Below are positions 9,053-17,954 of a DNA stretch of 52,377 nucleotides, piece by piece (within the stretch, counting starts at the first letter, position 1; each line of letters opens with the position of its first letter). The notes under the pieces are model-generated. The model was given only the letters and a program-made list of their open reading frames with translations. It was not told the DNA's origin and made no database searches. The stretch is from an uncultured Acidobacteriia bacterium. GTDB lineage: Bacteria; Acidobacteriota; Terriglobia; Bryobacterales; Bryobacteraceae. The translations under genes and the position numbers were made by a program. The DNA lies in contig CAIRSA010000286.1 of NCBI GenBank assembly GCA_903881085.1, forward strand, positions 1 through 52,377, in the 5' to 3' direction.

Positions 9053-9108
9053 GGGCAGGTCAATCGCCTGCCCCACCCTTTCACCTGAAGATCTGCTCTA
9101 CTAGATAA
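9053..9108. repeat. Second copy of the palindromic intergenic repeat
   Basis: GGGCAGG (9053-9059) pairs with CCTGCCC (9067-9073) around a 7-base loop. Further on, ATCTGCTCTACTAGATAAAGCCT (split here as about 9090-9112) closely resembles the 2101-2120 segment of the first copy (ATCTGCCCTACTAGAAGCCT). It lies between the enolase-superfamily gene and the acetyltransferase and may end the former transcript. Nothing else is apparent in the gap to 9195. Confidence 0.6.
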
Positions 9109-9195
9109 AGCCTCAGGCTGTTTTTCGGGGAATCAGGAAGGACGCAATCTGCATACGGAAATTTTGATCGACTCTGCACAAATGGACGCCATCGC

Positions 9196-9978
9196 ATGGG
9201 TCTGCTAGCGCACATCGATTTGGCTTTAGCTCGAAGACTGGAAGCGGCTGAGGCTTTGTTCAGCTCGGAGCTGACAACAGACCATATCTGGATCGCAGGC
9301 GGCTGCGTCGCATCGCTTGGCCCAGGCTCTCCGCTGACGCATGCACTCGGGATGGGCATGAACGGCCAGGTTTCAGCGGAGGACTTCGACCGGATGGAGG
9401 CCTTCTATTGGGATCGCGGCGTGTCTCCGAATGTGGACCTTTGTCCGCTGGCCGATGTCTCCATGCTTGAGTTGCTGGCAGCGCGCGGATACCGTCCGGT
9501 GGAGTTCAACAATGTGCTGGTGCGGCGCATCACGCATGAGGACACGGGCGGATTGTTGATGACGCCTGCGCGCGACCGTGAGCAATGGGCCCTGACCTTG
9601 GCACGCTGTTTTTACGGCGAAGAACAAATCCCAGAAGAACTGATTGTGGTGGGCCGCACACTGTTTGAAGCGAAAAGTTCACTGGCATTTCAGATCGACG
9701 ATCTGGCAGGAGCCGGCTACATGGTGCAATCGGGGCTGGCAACGTTTTTTGCCGATGGCACCAGACAAACGGCACGGGGCCGCGGACTGCAAACGGCATT
9801 GATTCGCGGACGCATTGCTATTGCCGCAAGCCATGGCTGCGACCTGGCCACGGCTTCGACGTTGCCCGGTAGCCAGTCACAGCGCAACTACGAACGCGTG
9901 GGCTTCCGTGTGGCCTATACGAAGATTGCCTTTGAGAGAAGCAACGCAACACCGGCCAAGAATCCAAACGAAGCTTGA
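9196..9978 (+). CDS. GNAT family N-acetyltransferase
   Basis: 260 residues. The C-terminal half has the GNAT pattern: a strand-rich segment ending in FFADGTRQTARGRGLQTAL, where GRGLQ resembles the acetyl-CoA-binding R/Q-x-x-G-x-G/A loop, and then the NYERVGFRVAYTK segment typical of the last strands (residues about 230-243). The N-terminal half (about 1-120) also looks GNAT-like but lacks a clear CoA loop, so this may be a two-lobed GNAT. There are no transport signals, so it is cytoplasmic. Its 3' end overlaps the convergent methyltransferase gene by 64 bases. The start at 9196 has no obvious ribosome site. The acceptor substrate is unknown. Confidence 0.82.
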   Translation: MGLLAHIDLALARRLEAAEALFSSELTTDHIWIAGGCVASLGPGSPLTHALGMGMNGQVSAEDFDRMEAFYWDRGVSPNVDLCPLADVSMLELLAARGYRPVEFNNVLVRRITHEDTGGLLMTPARDREQWALTLARCFYGEEQIPEELIVVGRTLFEAKSSLAFQIDDLAGAGYMVQSGLATFFADGTRQTARGRGLQTALIRGRIAIAASHGCDLATASTLPGSQSQRNYERVGFRVAYTKIAFERSNATPAKNPNEA

Positions 9979-10469
9979 TATTCCTGGTTTTTTTTGTAAA
10001 CAGCCCAGCGGAACGGGGTGTCTACCGGCATACGCTTTCCGCGCGGAATCAACAGCGGCACGCGATCGGCATAGCCCGCATAGCCAGGGAATATGGCGCG
10101 CAGGTGCTGTTCTTCATTCTGCATCACGGGCAGATATACAAACAGAAAGACTGCTGCCAGCAATACGCCAAGCAGCCATTGACGGCCCGCAATCACCAGG
10201 CCCACGCCAACAATGAGCGTGCCGAGATAGAGCGGATTGCGAGTGAAGGCGTAAGGACCACTGGCGGCGAGCGTCTTGTTTTTTTCAAGATGTCCGGCGG
10301 CCCAGCCGCGCAGCCACAGGCCGATGATTGAGACCGGCACGCCATAGGCAATGGACCGCAGATCGGGGCTGGAGCCCCAGACAAAAACGATGGCAAGCAG
10401 GAATCCGCTGGAGACGCGGAGCCGCATTACGAAATCGGCGTAAGGTTTCGGGAAGAGATAACGCGGCAT
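9915..10469 (-). CDS. Isoprenylcysteine carboxyl methyltransferase-like membrane protein
   Basis: 184 residues with four or so hydrophobic stretches (about 17-32, 42-56, 85-120, 165-182). The signature GPYAFTRNPLYLG (about residues 71-83) and a following EEQHLRAIFPGYAGYADRV segment are the conserved SAM-binding motifs of the ICMT/phospholipid methyltransferase fold. Bacterial members methylate lipids or other small membrane-associated molecules. The gene overlaps the upstream glycosyltransferase by 43 bases and is the last gene of the minus-strand envelope cluster, so an outer-membrane lipid or glycan substrate is plausible. It overlaps the convergent acetyltransferase at the 3' end. Confidence 0.87.
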   Translation of the reverse strand: MPRYLFPKPYADFVMRLRVSSGFLLAIVFVWGSSPDLRSIAYGVPVSIIGLWLRGWAAGHLEKNKTLAASGPYAFTRNPLYLGTLIVGVGLVIAGRQWLLGVLLAAVFLFVYLPVMQNEEQHLRAIFPGYAGYADRVPLLIPRGKRMPVDTPFRWAVYKKNQEYQASFGFLAGVALLLSKAIFV

Positions 10470-11380
10470 AAGTTTTCAAACACGGAATCGGGCGTAATGG
10501 CTCGCATGCTGGCGGCGATCAAAGGATCGCGGCGATAGCTGGTTGTTGCGGAAGCGCTGCGCAGCACTTCGATGGAACCTCCGTAAGGCCCGTTCCGAGC
10601 AGGATCTGTAGGTCCGAAGATTGCGAGGCCCGGCTTGCCAAGCGCGGCGGCCAGATGCAGCGGGCCGCTATCGATACCGACCACTGCGAGGGCGCGGCGC
10701 GTGGCGTCAATCAGGCCGGGAATGCCTGAGATGTGCGCGTGCGTGCCTGATACCGCCGGCATGCCTGGCGGTCCATTCACTACCAGAGGCACCTTCATGC
10801 GGCGGGCGAGCGCGGCGTAATTTTCCAGCGGCCACTGCTTGGCCGCCCAGCCGGCAAGCGGCGCACAGAGCACAAACGGCCCGTCAGGCAGAGTTCCTTC
10901 AGGCATGCCCGCCGGAATGCTGAATTCGTTGCTACGCGGCGCACCGGTTGCCGCGGCGAGATCAAGACATTTATCCACGATGTGCGCGGAGGGCGCAGCG
11001 ATGCAGTGCGTGTACAACAACGCGGCAGGCTTTTCGCGAAGCTCACTGGGTTCGAAGCCGAAGATCTGACGGGCGCCCGTAAGGCGGGCAAGCAGCGCCG
11101 ATTGGATGAGCCCTTGAAAATCCATGGCGAGATCAAAGCGACGCTCGCGCAGCGCACGGCGTGCGTCGAAAAACGAAGCCAGCCCCTTGCGTTCGAATGG
11201 AACGATCTCATCCACGTTCGGATTGCCGTCGAGCAAAACAGCCCATTTCCGTTTCACCAGCCAGCTGATGCGTGCGTTGGGAAAACGTTTCTTTAGCGCG
11301 GAGACGGCGGGTAAAGCATGGAAGATGTCACCCATGGCGGAAAGTTTCACGATCAGGATTCGCTCAGTCGCGTGCGGCAT
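10427..11380 (-). CDS. Glycosyltransferase family 9 (heptosyltransferase I-like)
   Basis: 317 residues, beginning ILIVKLSAMGDIFHALPA, the N-terminal strand and loop of GT9 heptosyltransferases. The second Rossmann domain contains VVGIDSGPLHLAAALGKPGLAIFGPTDP around residues 240-267, where the sugar nucleotide binds. GT9 enzymes add heptose from an ADP-heptose donor to the inner core of lipopolysaccharide at the inner membrane. The start overlaps the degenerate cytidylyltransferase-like gene by 17 bases, and a second GT9 lies upstream, so this is a small core-assembly operon. It most resembles WaaC, but acceptor specificity cannot be read from sequence. Confidence 0.92.
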   Translation of the reverse strand: MPHATERILIVKLSAMGDIFHALPAVSALKKRFPNARISWLVKRKWAVLLDGNPNVDEIVPFERKGLASFFDARRALRERRFDLAMDFQGLIQSALLARLTGARQIFGFEPSELREKPAALLYTHCIAAPSAHIVDKCLDLAAATGAPRSNEFSIPAGMPEGTLPDGPFVLCAPLAGWAAKQWPLENYAALARRMKVPLVVNGPPGMPAVSGTHAHISGIPGLIDATRRALAVVGIDSGPLHLAAALGKPGLAIFGPTDPARNGPYGGSIEVLRSASATTSYRRDPLIAASMRAITPDSVFENLCRVISSRNLTPIS

Positions 11381-11714
11381 TCTGTCTTTGCTTCACGTGC
11401 GCCATCAGCTGTTCTGTGCGCAGAAGATCGCTTGTGCGTTCATCGATGACCGACGCCGCGTTGATTTGCGTTTCATCGGCGATGATCACCTGTTTCACGG
11501 TATTCAGCGCAGCGAGCAGTTCAGCGCGCGCGCCGGCCGGCAGCAGCGGGGCTTGCGGCGAATCAAGCAGGATGGTGATCGGGCCTTCTGCCGCAAGTTC
11601 TTGCAAGCGGCGCACGTGGTCCGCGGTGAGCGGATCGAAATAACCATGCACCAGACTCGCGTATTTCAGCTGCGCGGCTTCAGCGGCGCTAATGATTTTG
11701 CTTCGAGTGTCCAT
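11364..11714 (-). CDS. Short degenerate cytidylyltransferase-like protein (RfaE2/HldE C-domain type)
   Basis: 116 residues. HGYFDPLTADHVRRLQELA (residues 23-41) lines up with the GxFDxLHxGH signature of ADP-heptose synthase and other nucleotidyltransferases, but the HxGH is TADH. The later PAGARAELLAALNTVKQVIIADE segment also aligns with the R-A-x-V-L-A-A-L region of RfaE2. The usual N-S-D and R-x-x-KG elements and the C-terminal ISSTxI motif are missing, and the protein is about 40 residues shorter than RfaE2. It sits between two ADP-heptose-using glycosyltransferases, which supports the evolutionary link. It is probably catalytically impaired and may have become a scaffold or regulator. Confidence 0.72.
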   Translation of the reverse strand: MDTRSKIISAAEAAQLKYASLVHGYFDPLTADHVRRLQELAAEGPITILLDSPQAPLLPAGARAELLAALNTVKQVIIADETQINAASVIDERTSDLLRTEQLMAHVKQRQNAARD

Positions 11715-11718
11715 CTTT

Positions 11719-12762
11719 TCAGGTTTTCAACTTTATCAATTCCAGTGCAACCGAGGAGACGCGCGCCGCCGAGACGCGAGTCATGCAGCGGTGATCGATG
11801 GGGCATTCCCGCAACAGGCACGGACTGCAATCCACATTTTCGCGCACCACGCGGGCGAGCGGGCCGGTGGGTCCGGTGCCAACGTCATCGGTGGCGCCAA
11901 AAATAGCAACGGTGGGCACGCCAAGCGCGGAGGAGATATGCATGGCGCCGGAATCGTTGGTGAGGAAGACGCAGCACGCCGCAGCCAAATCGATGAACTC
12001 CGCGAGTGATGTCTCGCCGGCAAGATTGCGCACCTCAATACCCTGCTCTTCCAGTCTCGCTGCCACTCCCGCGCACAGTTCACGCTCATCAGTGGAGCCG
12101 AACACGGCCACTCCGGCGCTGAGCTTGCGCGCCAGTTCAGCGGATGCTTCGGCAAAGTGTTCCGGCAACCACCGTTTGGCGCCCCCATAGGCCGCTCCAG
12201 GAGAGATGCCGACCACGTCGCCTTGAAATCCCAATTGCGTAAGCCGCCGGAAGCCTACCTGAAAGTGCCTGTCGGCGGAACGCAGGCGAATAAAATTCAC
12301 CGGCGGAATCGCATCAATGATGCCGGCACGGCGCAGCAGTTCCAAATAGTAGAAGCGTTCGTGACGATGTATCTCGGTCTTGCGCGGAACCGCGATTGGC
12401 TTGCTCAGAAACAGCCCTCGCCCGTCGCGGTTGTAGCCGATGCGGCAAGGGATTCCCGCGGCCCACACAATTACCGCGGCTTCAAAGGCGTTCTGCAGCA
12501 GAATGACGCAGTCGAATTTCCGGGCGCGCAATTGAGATGCGATGCGCCACTTGGCACGCAAGTCCTTCCAACCGCGAGCAGCCTCATACGGAATCACTTC
12601 GTCCACCAACTCCGGGCCATACAATCCAGCCACCCATGGACGGGCCAGCACAGCGATGTGAGACCGCGGGAAACGCGCACGGATGGCTTCCATAGCGGGG
12701 ACGCACATGACGGCGTCACCCACCCAGTTGGTTGCACGAATCAGAATGCGTTGAAAGTTCAT
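11719..12762 (-). CDS. Glycosyltransferase family 9 (heptosyltransferase II-like)
   Basis: The ORF reaches 12831, but the family begins at MNFQRILIRATNWVGDAVM, so I start at ATG 12762 (347 aa). ATNWVGDAVMCVPA is the WaaF-type N-terminal signature; residues about 260-300 hold VFLTNDSGAMHISSALGVP and VAIFGATDDVGTGP, the donor-binding region. It transfers an ADP-activated heptose to the lipopolysaccharide inner core. Cysteines near the C-terminus (NVDCSPCLLRECPIDHRCM) are typical of WaaF-like proteins. It is the first gene of the minus-strand operon, four bases before the cytidylyltransferase-like gene, and is divergent from the PhyH gene with only about 33 bases between the start codons. Confidence 0.93.
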   Translation of the reverse strand: MNFQRILIRATNWVGDAVMCVPAMEAIRARFPRSHIAVLARPWVAGLYGPELVDEVIPYEAARGWKDLRAKWRIASQLRARKFDCVILLQNAFEAAVIVWAAGIPCRIGYNRDGRGLFLSKPIAVPRKTEIHRHERFYYLELLRRAGIIDAIPPVNFIRLRSADRHFQVGFRRLTQLGFQGDVVGISPGAAYGGAKRWLPEHFAEASAELARKLSAGVAVFGSTDERELCAGVAARLEEQGIEVRNLAGETSLAEFIDLAAACCVFLTNDSGAMHISSALGVPTVAIFGATDDVGTGPTGPLARVVRENVDCSPCLLRECPIDHRCMTRVSAARVSSVALELIKLKT

Positions 12763-12782
12763 CGGCGAGTTGCAACGGGCAG

Positions 12783-12788
12783 TATAAT
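12783..12788 (+). promoter_or_regulatory. Perfect -10 box (TATAAT) before the PhyH gene
   Basis: TATAAT ends seven bases before the ATG at 12796, again predicting a leaderless transcript. The box overlaps an alternative ATG at 12787. No convincing -35 is present, so confidence is modest. Confidence 0.35.
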
Positions 12789-12795
12789 GGCGGTT

Positions 12796-13569
12796 ATGCC
12801 GGCGACGGAAAATAACCCTCTCTACGTTCAAGGGTACCTCATCTTGCGTGGATTTATGAATTCTCGGCTGTTGAGCGAATTGCGCGATTCGGCCGAAGCC
12901 CTATGGGAAGCGGAAGGTGAAAACGCAGGCGCGGAGTTCCGCATGGAGCCGGGCGCGCGGCGGTTGGCCAATCTTTGCGACAAGGGCGACGTATTCCGGC
13001 GCATTGTAGTCATGCCGGAAATTCTGGCCGCCATCGGCGAGATCATTCAGAATCCATTCAAGCTGAGCAGCCTGAATGCCCGGTCGACCAATCCGTTTAG
13101 CGCAGACGCGCAACCGCTACACTGCGACACCGGAGGCATCGCCGACGAGAAGGGCTTCTGGGTTGCGAATACAGTGTGGATGCTGAACGATTTCACTTCC
13201 GAAAACGGCGCCACGCGCGTTGTGCCGGGCTCACACCATTGGCGAAAACTTCCGCAGGAGGTGATGGCCGACCCGCAGGCCCCGCATCCCGATCAGATTC
13301 TGGTCACCGGCAAGGCGGGCGATGTTGTGGTAATGAACGCGCACGCATGGCACGGTGGAACAGCGAACCGGACCGCCCATCCGCGGCGGGCGCTGCATGG
13401 TTTCTATACGCGGCATGACAAACCCCAGCAGCAGTACCAGAAGAAATTATTGGGGGCGGAGACGTTGAAGATCTTGACTGCGGAGCAACGGCAAGTGCTG
13501 GCAATCGACGATCCGTTGAACGATGAGCTCAGTGCGACAGGCCACAGCCGGAGTGGTTTCTTGAAGTGA
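12796..13569 (+). CDS. Phytanoyl-CoA dioxygenase (PhyH) family protein
   Basis: 257 residues from ATG 12796; an ATG three codons upstream (12787) is also possible, whereas the long ORF back to 12157 is antisense to the glycosyltransferase. PhyH proteins are Fe(II)/2-oxoglutarate-dependent hydroxylases. The iron-binding facial triad is visible as HCD in QPLHCDTGG and the distal His in NAHAWHGGTANRT; the Arg of the following HPRRALHGF is the usual 2-oxoglutarate anchor. VVPGSHHWR is another family hallmark. The protein has no signal peptide. It is divergent from the lipopolysaccharide cluster, but I see no direct reason to link them. The substrate is unknown. Confidence 0.9.
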   Translation: MPATENNPLYVQGYLILRGFMNSRLLSELRDSAEALWEAEGENAGAEFRMEPGARRLANLCDKGDVFRRIVVMPEILAAIGEIIQNPFKLSSLNARSTNPFSADAQPLHCDTGGIADEKGFWVANTVWMLNDFTSENGATRVVPGSHHWRKLPQEVMADPQAPHPDQILVTGKAGDVVVMNAHAWHGGTANRTAHPRRALHGFYTRHDKPQQQYQKKLLGAETLKILTAEQRQVLAIDDPLNDELSATGHSRSGFLK

Positions 13570-13585
13570 TCTAAAGCAAACCGAG

Positions 13586-13664
13586 TGAATCGCTCCCTCA
13601 CGGTCGCGACTCGGTGAGCAGCAGGCATCTTCGCACCGAGCCGCGACCGTAAGGGAGCGGTTCA
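13586..13664. repeat. Long imperfect inverted repeat (MITE/REP-like)
   Basis: Two 31-base arms (13586-13616 and 13634-13664) are inverted copies: 28 Watson-Crick pairs, one G-T pair, two mismatches, with a 17-base loop. The core is CGCTCCCTCACGGTCGCGAC. From memory such a sequence recurs in intergenic regions of Solibacter-like genomes, which I cannot verify here. It lies between the PhyH and M3 peptidase genes, both read rightward, and could also act as a terminator. The rest of the 13570-13768 gap shows nothing clear. Confidence 0.75.
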
Positions 13665-13768
13665 CAGGGCCCACCCAGGTTCTATCCGCATTGCTACGGG
13701 GGCCTCGTTGATGCGAGCCCGTGAGGGCAGTACGATGCCAGCCTCCGATTTTAGTTAACCTAGTAGTA

Positions 13769-15793
13769 ATGTCCGAAATGAATCCCCTACTGGATACGAA
13801 ATTCGAAATACCTTTCGATCGAATATCCGCAGAACACGTAGAACCAGCAATCACACAATTGATTGGCGAAGCGCAAGCAAAACTGGACGCGATCGCATCG
13901 TTCCATGGTGATCGCACGTACAGCAACACCATGGATGAGTTGGACTGCGCCACGGCGAACCTCGACCGGGCCGCTGCGACCGTGCGTCACATAGAGGCCG
14001 TGGCCACAACGCCGGCATTTCGTGCGGCGCACAATGCCGTGCAGCCGGCGATCGGAGCATTCTATTCCGGCATTCCGCTGCACGCTGGCTTGTGGAAGGC
14101 CGTGAAACAGTACGCAGCTACGGCGGACGCCGCGGCTCTGACTGGACCAAAGCGCCGCTACTTGAAAAAGACGGTGGACTCATTCCGGCGTCACGGCGCG
14201 GATCTGGAAGGCGAAGCGAAAAAACAGTTGGAAGCGCTGGATGTCGAACTGGTTCAGCAAACGACGAAATTTTCTGAAAATGTTCTGGACGCCACCAACG
14301 CCTTCGAACTGGTAATCACCGATGAGAGCAAGCTTGCCGGACTACCGGATTCCGCAAAGGCAGGCGCTCGCGAGAACGCAAAGCAAAAGAATATCGAGGG
14401 CTGGCGTTTCACACTGCAAGCGCCAAGTTATTTGGCCGTGATGACGTACCTGGATGACGCCAGCGTGCGCGAGAAGCTATATCGCGAATTCAACGCGCGC
14501 GGTTCGCGCGGAGAAAAAGACAACCACGCCATCGCCACCCGCATCCTGGAGCTGCGCGATGCAAAAGCAAAACTGCTGGGCTTCCCCAACTTCGCCAATC
14601 TGGTGCTGGAAGATCGCATGGCGCACGACGGTGCAACGGCGCTTCACTTTCTGGAAGATCTGAAACAAAAGACGGTGGCCCATTTCGAAATCGAAAACGC
14701 CCAATTGGCGGCCTTCCGGCGCGAATTGGAAGGCCCGGATGCCGCACCGCTTCAGCCGTGGGACATCGGTTATTACTCCGAGAAAATGCGCGTGAAGTTG
14801 TATGACTTCGACGAGGAAGTGCTGCGCCCGTACTTCCCCATGGAGCGAGTGTTGAGCGGAATGTTCTCTCTGGTTGAACGCATTTTTCAAATTGAGGTTC
14901 GCGAAAAGCCAAGCGTGGCGGTGTGGCATCCGGACACGAAGTTTTACGAAATACGCGATGCAAGCGGCGCTCAACTGGGCAGCTTTTACTCCGATTTCTT
15001 CCCGCGCGAAACCAAGCGCGGCGGCGCCTGGATGGATGCGTTTTTAACCGGCCCGCCGCATCTTGGATTGATCTGCGGCAACCTGACGCCCCCGATTGGC
15101 GACAAGCCCGCACTACTGACGCACCGCGACGTGGAAACTATATTCCATGAGTTCGGCCATCTGTTGCATCATTGCCTGAGCAATGTGGAAGTGCGCAGCC
15201 TTGCGGGCACCAGCGTGGCGTGGGACTTTGTGGAATTGCCATCGCAGATCATGGAAAACTGGTGCTGGGAGCGCGAAGCCCTTGATTTGTTCGCCCGCCA
15301 TTATGAGACCGGCGCGACCATTCCAGATGATTTGTTTGAAAAGATGCGCCGGGCGAAAACCTTCCGTTCAGCGAATGCGCAGATGCGCCAGTTGAGCTTT
15401 GGCTTCGTCGATTTCGCGATGCACATGAACTATAACCCCGCACGCGATGGCGATCTGGTGGCCTATTCACGTGCCATTCTGCAGCAGTTCTCCGCAGCCA
15501 CATTGCCGGACGATCATGCCATGGTGTTGGCGTTCACGCATCTTTTTGCAAGTCCTGTCGCCTATGCCTCCGGTTATTATTCGTACAAGTGGGCCGAGGT
15601 ACTGGATGCCGATGCCTTCACGCGTTTCCGCAAGCAAGGCATTTTTTCAGCGGAAGTGGGCGGAGAGTTCCGCGCGAAGATCCTGGCCAAAGGCGACTCG
15701 GAAGATCCGGCCGATTTGTATCGCAGCTTTATGGGGCGCGATCCGGACGTGAACGCATTGCTCGAACGAAACGGCCTGTTGACAGCGGCGTAA
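13769..15793 (+). CDS. M3 family oligopeptidase (OpdA/thimet type)
   Basis: I start at ATG 13769 (MSEMNPLLDTKFEIPFDRI), which matches the family N-terminus; the ORF could reach 13721. 674 residues, the normal length for oligopeptidase A. The gluzincin site is intact: HEFGH at 460-464 in VETIFHEFGHLLHH, and Glu489 (FVELPSQ), 25 residues further, as third zinc ligand. The downstream region with YASGYYSYKWAEVLDADAF is also typical. The enzyme cleaves short peptides, including signal-peptide debris, in the cytoplasm. No signal peptide is seen. The gene converges on the FUSC gene two bases away. Confidence 0.95.
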   Translation: MSEMNPLLDTKFEIPFDRISAEHVEPAITQLIGEAQAKLDAIASFHGDRTYSNTMDELDCATANLDRAAATVRHIEAVATTPAFRAAHNAVQPAIGAFYSGIPLHAGLWKAVKQYAATADAAALTGPKRRYLKKTVDSFRRHGADLEGEAKKQLEALDVELVQQTTKFSENVLDATNAFELVITDESKLAGLPDSAKAGARENAKQKNIEGWRFTLQAPSYLAVMTYLDDASVREKLYREFNARGSRGEKDNHAIATRILELRDAKAKLLGFPNFANLVLEDRMAHDGATALHFLEDLKQKTVAHFEIENAQLAAFRRELEGPDAAPLQPWDIGYYSEKMRVKLYDFDEEVLRPYFPMERVLSGMFSLVERIFQIEVREKPSVAVWHPDTKFYEIRDASGAQLGSFYSDFFPRETKRGGAWMDAFLTGPPHLGLICGNLTPPIGDKPALLTHRDVETIFHEFGHLLHHCLSNVEVRSLAGTSVAWDFVELPSQIMENWCWEREALDLFARHYETGATIPDDLFEKMRRAKTFRSANAQMRQLSFGFVDFAMHMNYNPARDGDLVAYSRAILQQFSAATLPDDHAMVLAFTHLFASPVAYASGYYSYKWAEVLDADAFTRFRKQGIFSAEVGGEFRAKILAKGDSEDPADLYRSFMGRDPDVNALLERNGLLTAA

Positions 15794-15795
15794 CG

Positions 15796-17925
15796 CTATC
15801 GCCGCTTCTCCAGTTCCATCCATTTCGCCAGTTCCATGGTGAGCGTGTTGATGCTGTTGGTGATGCGGTCTGTTTCCACAATCACCAGTTGCGATGGAGA
15901 TCCTCCGCTGCCAGTGGCGCGGCACAGCGAGTAGTGATCTTCGCGCAGATCGGGCAATTTCTGTACTTCGATGGGCGATCCGCGCAACGAGCCGGTCAGA
16001 TAGAACAGCGTCAGCTCCACATCGTTGGCGAAGGCGATAAAGGGCTCGCGATGCACCGCCGGCTGGCCGGAGTTCAGCCCCGCCTCAAGCGCCATCAACG
16101 AATGCGCAAGGCGATGCGAGGTGGCCAGAATCGACTGCAGAATTTGAAGCGACTCCGGCAGTACGCCCGGCTCGGCAGACAGCTTTTCCATCGAGGCTTC
16201 CATGTTCGAGCGGGCCAGGCGCGAAGCGAGACGCGGCGTATTGAGATCCGATGCGCTGCCCACTTCAGGCTGCGAGAACCGCTCTCGCACGACCCGGAAA
16301 TACTGGCGGTAACAATCAAGAAGATGGGCCAGCAATTCCGGTGTCTGCGTGCGTTCCCAAGTGGGCCAGAACCAATATGCGGCCAGTGCGATGGCTCCAC
16401 CGGCGATGGTGTTTTCCGCGCGTGCCGCTACAACATCGCTAGGCGAAAACCCGCTGAGCGCGAAAAGAAAGACGATCAGACTGGAAACGCCAGTCACAAA
16501 GATTCCATAATTCGCCGGGCCAAAGCAGCGCATTACAAACATAGATGCAGCCACGAATCCGATCTGCGCTGGGATAGGCATGGGCAGAAAGTGAAAGATC
16601 ACCGTTGCGATGGCGAGACCCGTGAACGTACCGATCAAGCGCAGCACGCCACGAGTGAAGGTGGACGCAAAGTCGGGCTTCAGCACAATCGCTACGGTCA
16701 TGGGCAGCCAATAAGGACGCGAGAGTCCAAAGCCGCGGCCAACCATCTCCGCAATTGCGATGCACGCAGACAGTCGAATTGCATGGCGGCAAACCGCCGA
16801 TTGCAACGAGACGTTGGCGCGCAGCGTGGCGAAGACACCAATAATTCGGAGGTTCCACGGCTGCTTCGATTCGCGACGAAGGAATTCATCGACGCCCGCC
16901 GGGGTGGACGAAGAAACCAACTCGACGGTAGCACGCAGCTGGCCGATCAATGCGTCCATCTGAATCCGGGCATCGATCGCCATGCCCTTCTTGGAGCGCA
17001 TCTCTTCGGCGATTTCTGCCAATTGAAGCAGCCCTGCTGCTGCGCCGGCAATCGCAGTCAGTTTGAGAATCGAATCCGAGACTTCGGTCAGCATACGTGA
17101 GTAAATCTCGAAAAAGCGGTCAATCAGAGGCGGTTCGCACGCATTCGGATTCTCGCGTCGTATGCGTGCGCGCAGACGGCGGAGCGTGAGCAGACTGAGG
17201 CGCATGCGCTCGGCCTGGTTGAGGATGATGAGATATCGCTCGGCCTCCACATAGTTGGCTTGCGTCAGTGGTGCAAGCGCAATCTGCGCTTGCGTGATCT
17301 GACCGCTGGCCGGCGGCGGCTCGGAGGCATCGATGATACCGGTGGCCGGCGTGGCGGCGGTGGTGGAGAGCTCCAGGAACAGTTCGCGCAGTATGCGCCG
17401 CTCCGGCTCATAGCGGCGCAGCGGCCATGGGGCAAGCGACAAAACCATTTGCAACAGGCCGCCGGCAACAGCCGTGAGGCCCGCGTAGAAGGCTCGCTCG
17501 ACGGGCATCGGCGAGGCGGAAAAGACGATAAGCGTTACCAGGCTGACCAGCCCTAAATCAGCCGCCGCGGGGCTGACGGAAACCAGCATACCCGCGGCAA
17601 ATGCCCAGCACGCGGCAAGCACAACGGCAAAAGCGAAGTTCGCTCCGAGCCACATGCCGATGAATACAGCCCCACCGACCAACGCTGTAGCGGCCATCAT
17701 GCGGCGAGCGCGAAGAAAGTAAGGATCCGAGCTATCGCTGAACGACACGTTCAGCGCGCCAGTGCACATAGGCAGCGCTGAGGGCGCCTGCCCGAGTGCG
17801 GCTCCGGCGATCAGTGGCAAAGCCACACCGATAGAGTTGCGCAGCGCCAGCCACGGCGTGAAGGAACCGTGATCCAGCCGGACTAGGATTTGCCAGAAGG
17901 CGTTGCGCGGCGCGGGCGAAGACAT
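15796..17925 (-). CDS. FUSC family inner-membrane protein (aromatic acid exporter/fusaric acid resistance type)
   Basis: 709 residues with the duplicated architecture of the family: a cluster of about six hydrophobic helices near residues 25-170, a soluble helical region, a second cluster around 390-530 (SACIAIAEMVGRGFGLSRPYWLPMTVAIVLKP is the hallmark start, here split over two helices), and a long soluble C-terminal region. Relatives such as AaeB export hydroxylated aromatic acids, usually together with a membrane-fusion protein. No such partner is next to it, so it may act alone or with a partner elsewhere. The start is divergent from the DUF1592 gene. Confidence 0.88.
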   Translation of the reverse strand: MSSPAPRNAFWQILVRLDHGSFTPWLALRNSIGVALPLIAGAALGQAPSALPMCTGALNVSFSDSSDPYFLRARRMMAATALVGGAVFIGMWLGANFAFAVVLAACWAFAAGMLVSVSPAAADLGLVSLVTLIVFSASPMPVERAFYAGLTAVAGGLLQMVLSLAPWPLRRYEPERRILRELFLELSTTAATPATGIIDASEPPPASGQITQAQIALAPLTQANYVEAERYLIILNQAERMRLSLLTLRRLRARIRRENPNACEPPLIDRFFEIYSRMLTEVSDSILKLTAIAGAAAGLLQLAEIAEEMRSKKGMAIDARIQMDALIGQLRATVELVSSSTPAGVDEFLRRESKQPWNLRIIGVFATLRANVSLQSAVCRHAIRLSACIAIAEMVGRGFGLSRPYWLPMTVAIVLKPDFASTFTRGVLRLIGTFTGLAIATVIFHFLPMPIPAQIGFVAASMFVMRCFGPANYGIFVTGVSSLIVFLFALSGFSPSDVVAARAENTIAGGAIALAAYWFWPTWERTQTPELLAHLLDCYRQYFRVVRERFSQPEVGSASDLNTPRLASRLARSNMEASMEKLSAEPGVLPESLQILQSILATSHRLAHSLMALEAGLNSGQPAVHREPFIAFANDVELTLFYLTGSLRGSPIEVQKLPDLREDHYSLCRATGSGGSPSQLVIVETDRITNSINTLTMELAKWMELEKRR

Positions 17926-17954
17926 GTTTTATTATCCCGTGTAACAGAGCCCGG

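Noticed and set aside
15589..17100. 503-codon plus-strand ORF across the M3 and FUSC genes
   Set aside because: It straddles two real genes in other frames, and has no recognisable motif.
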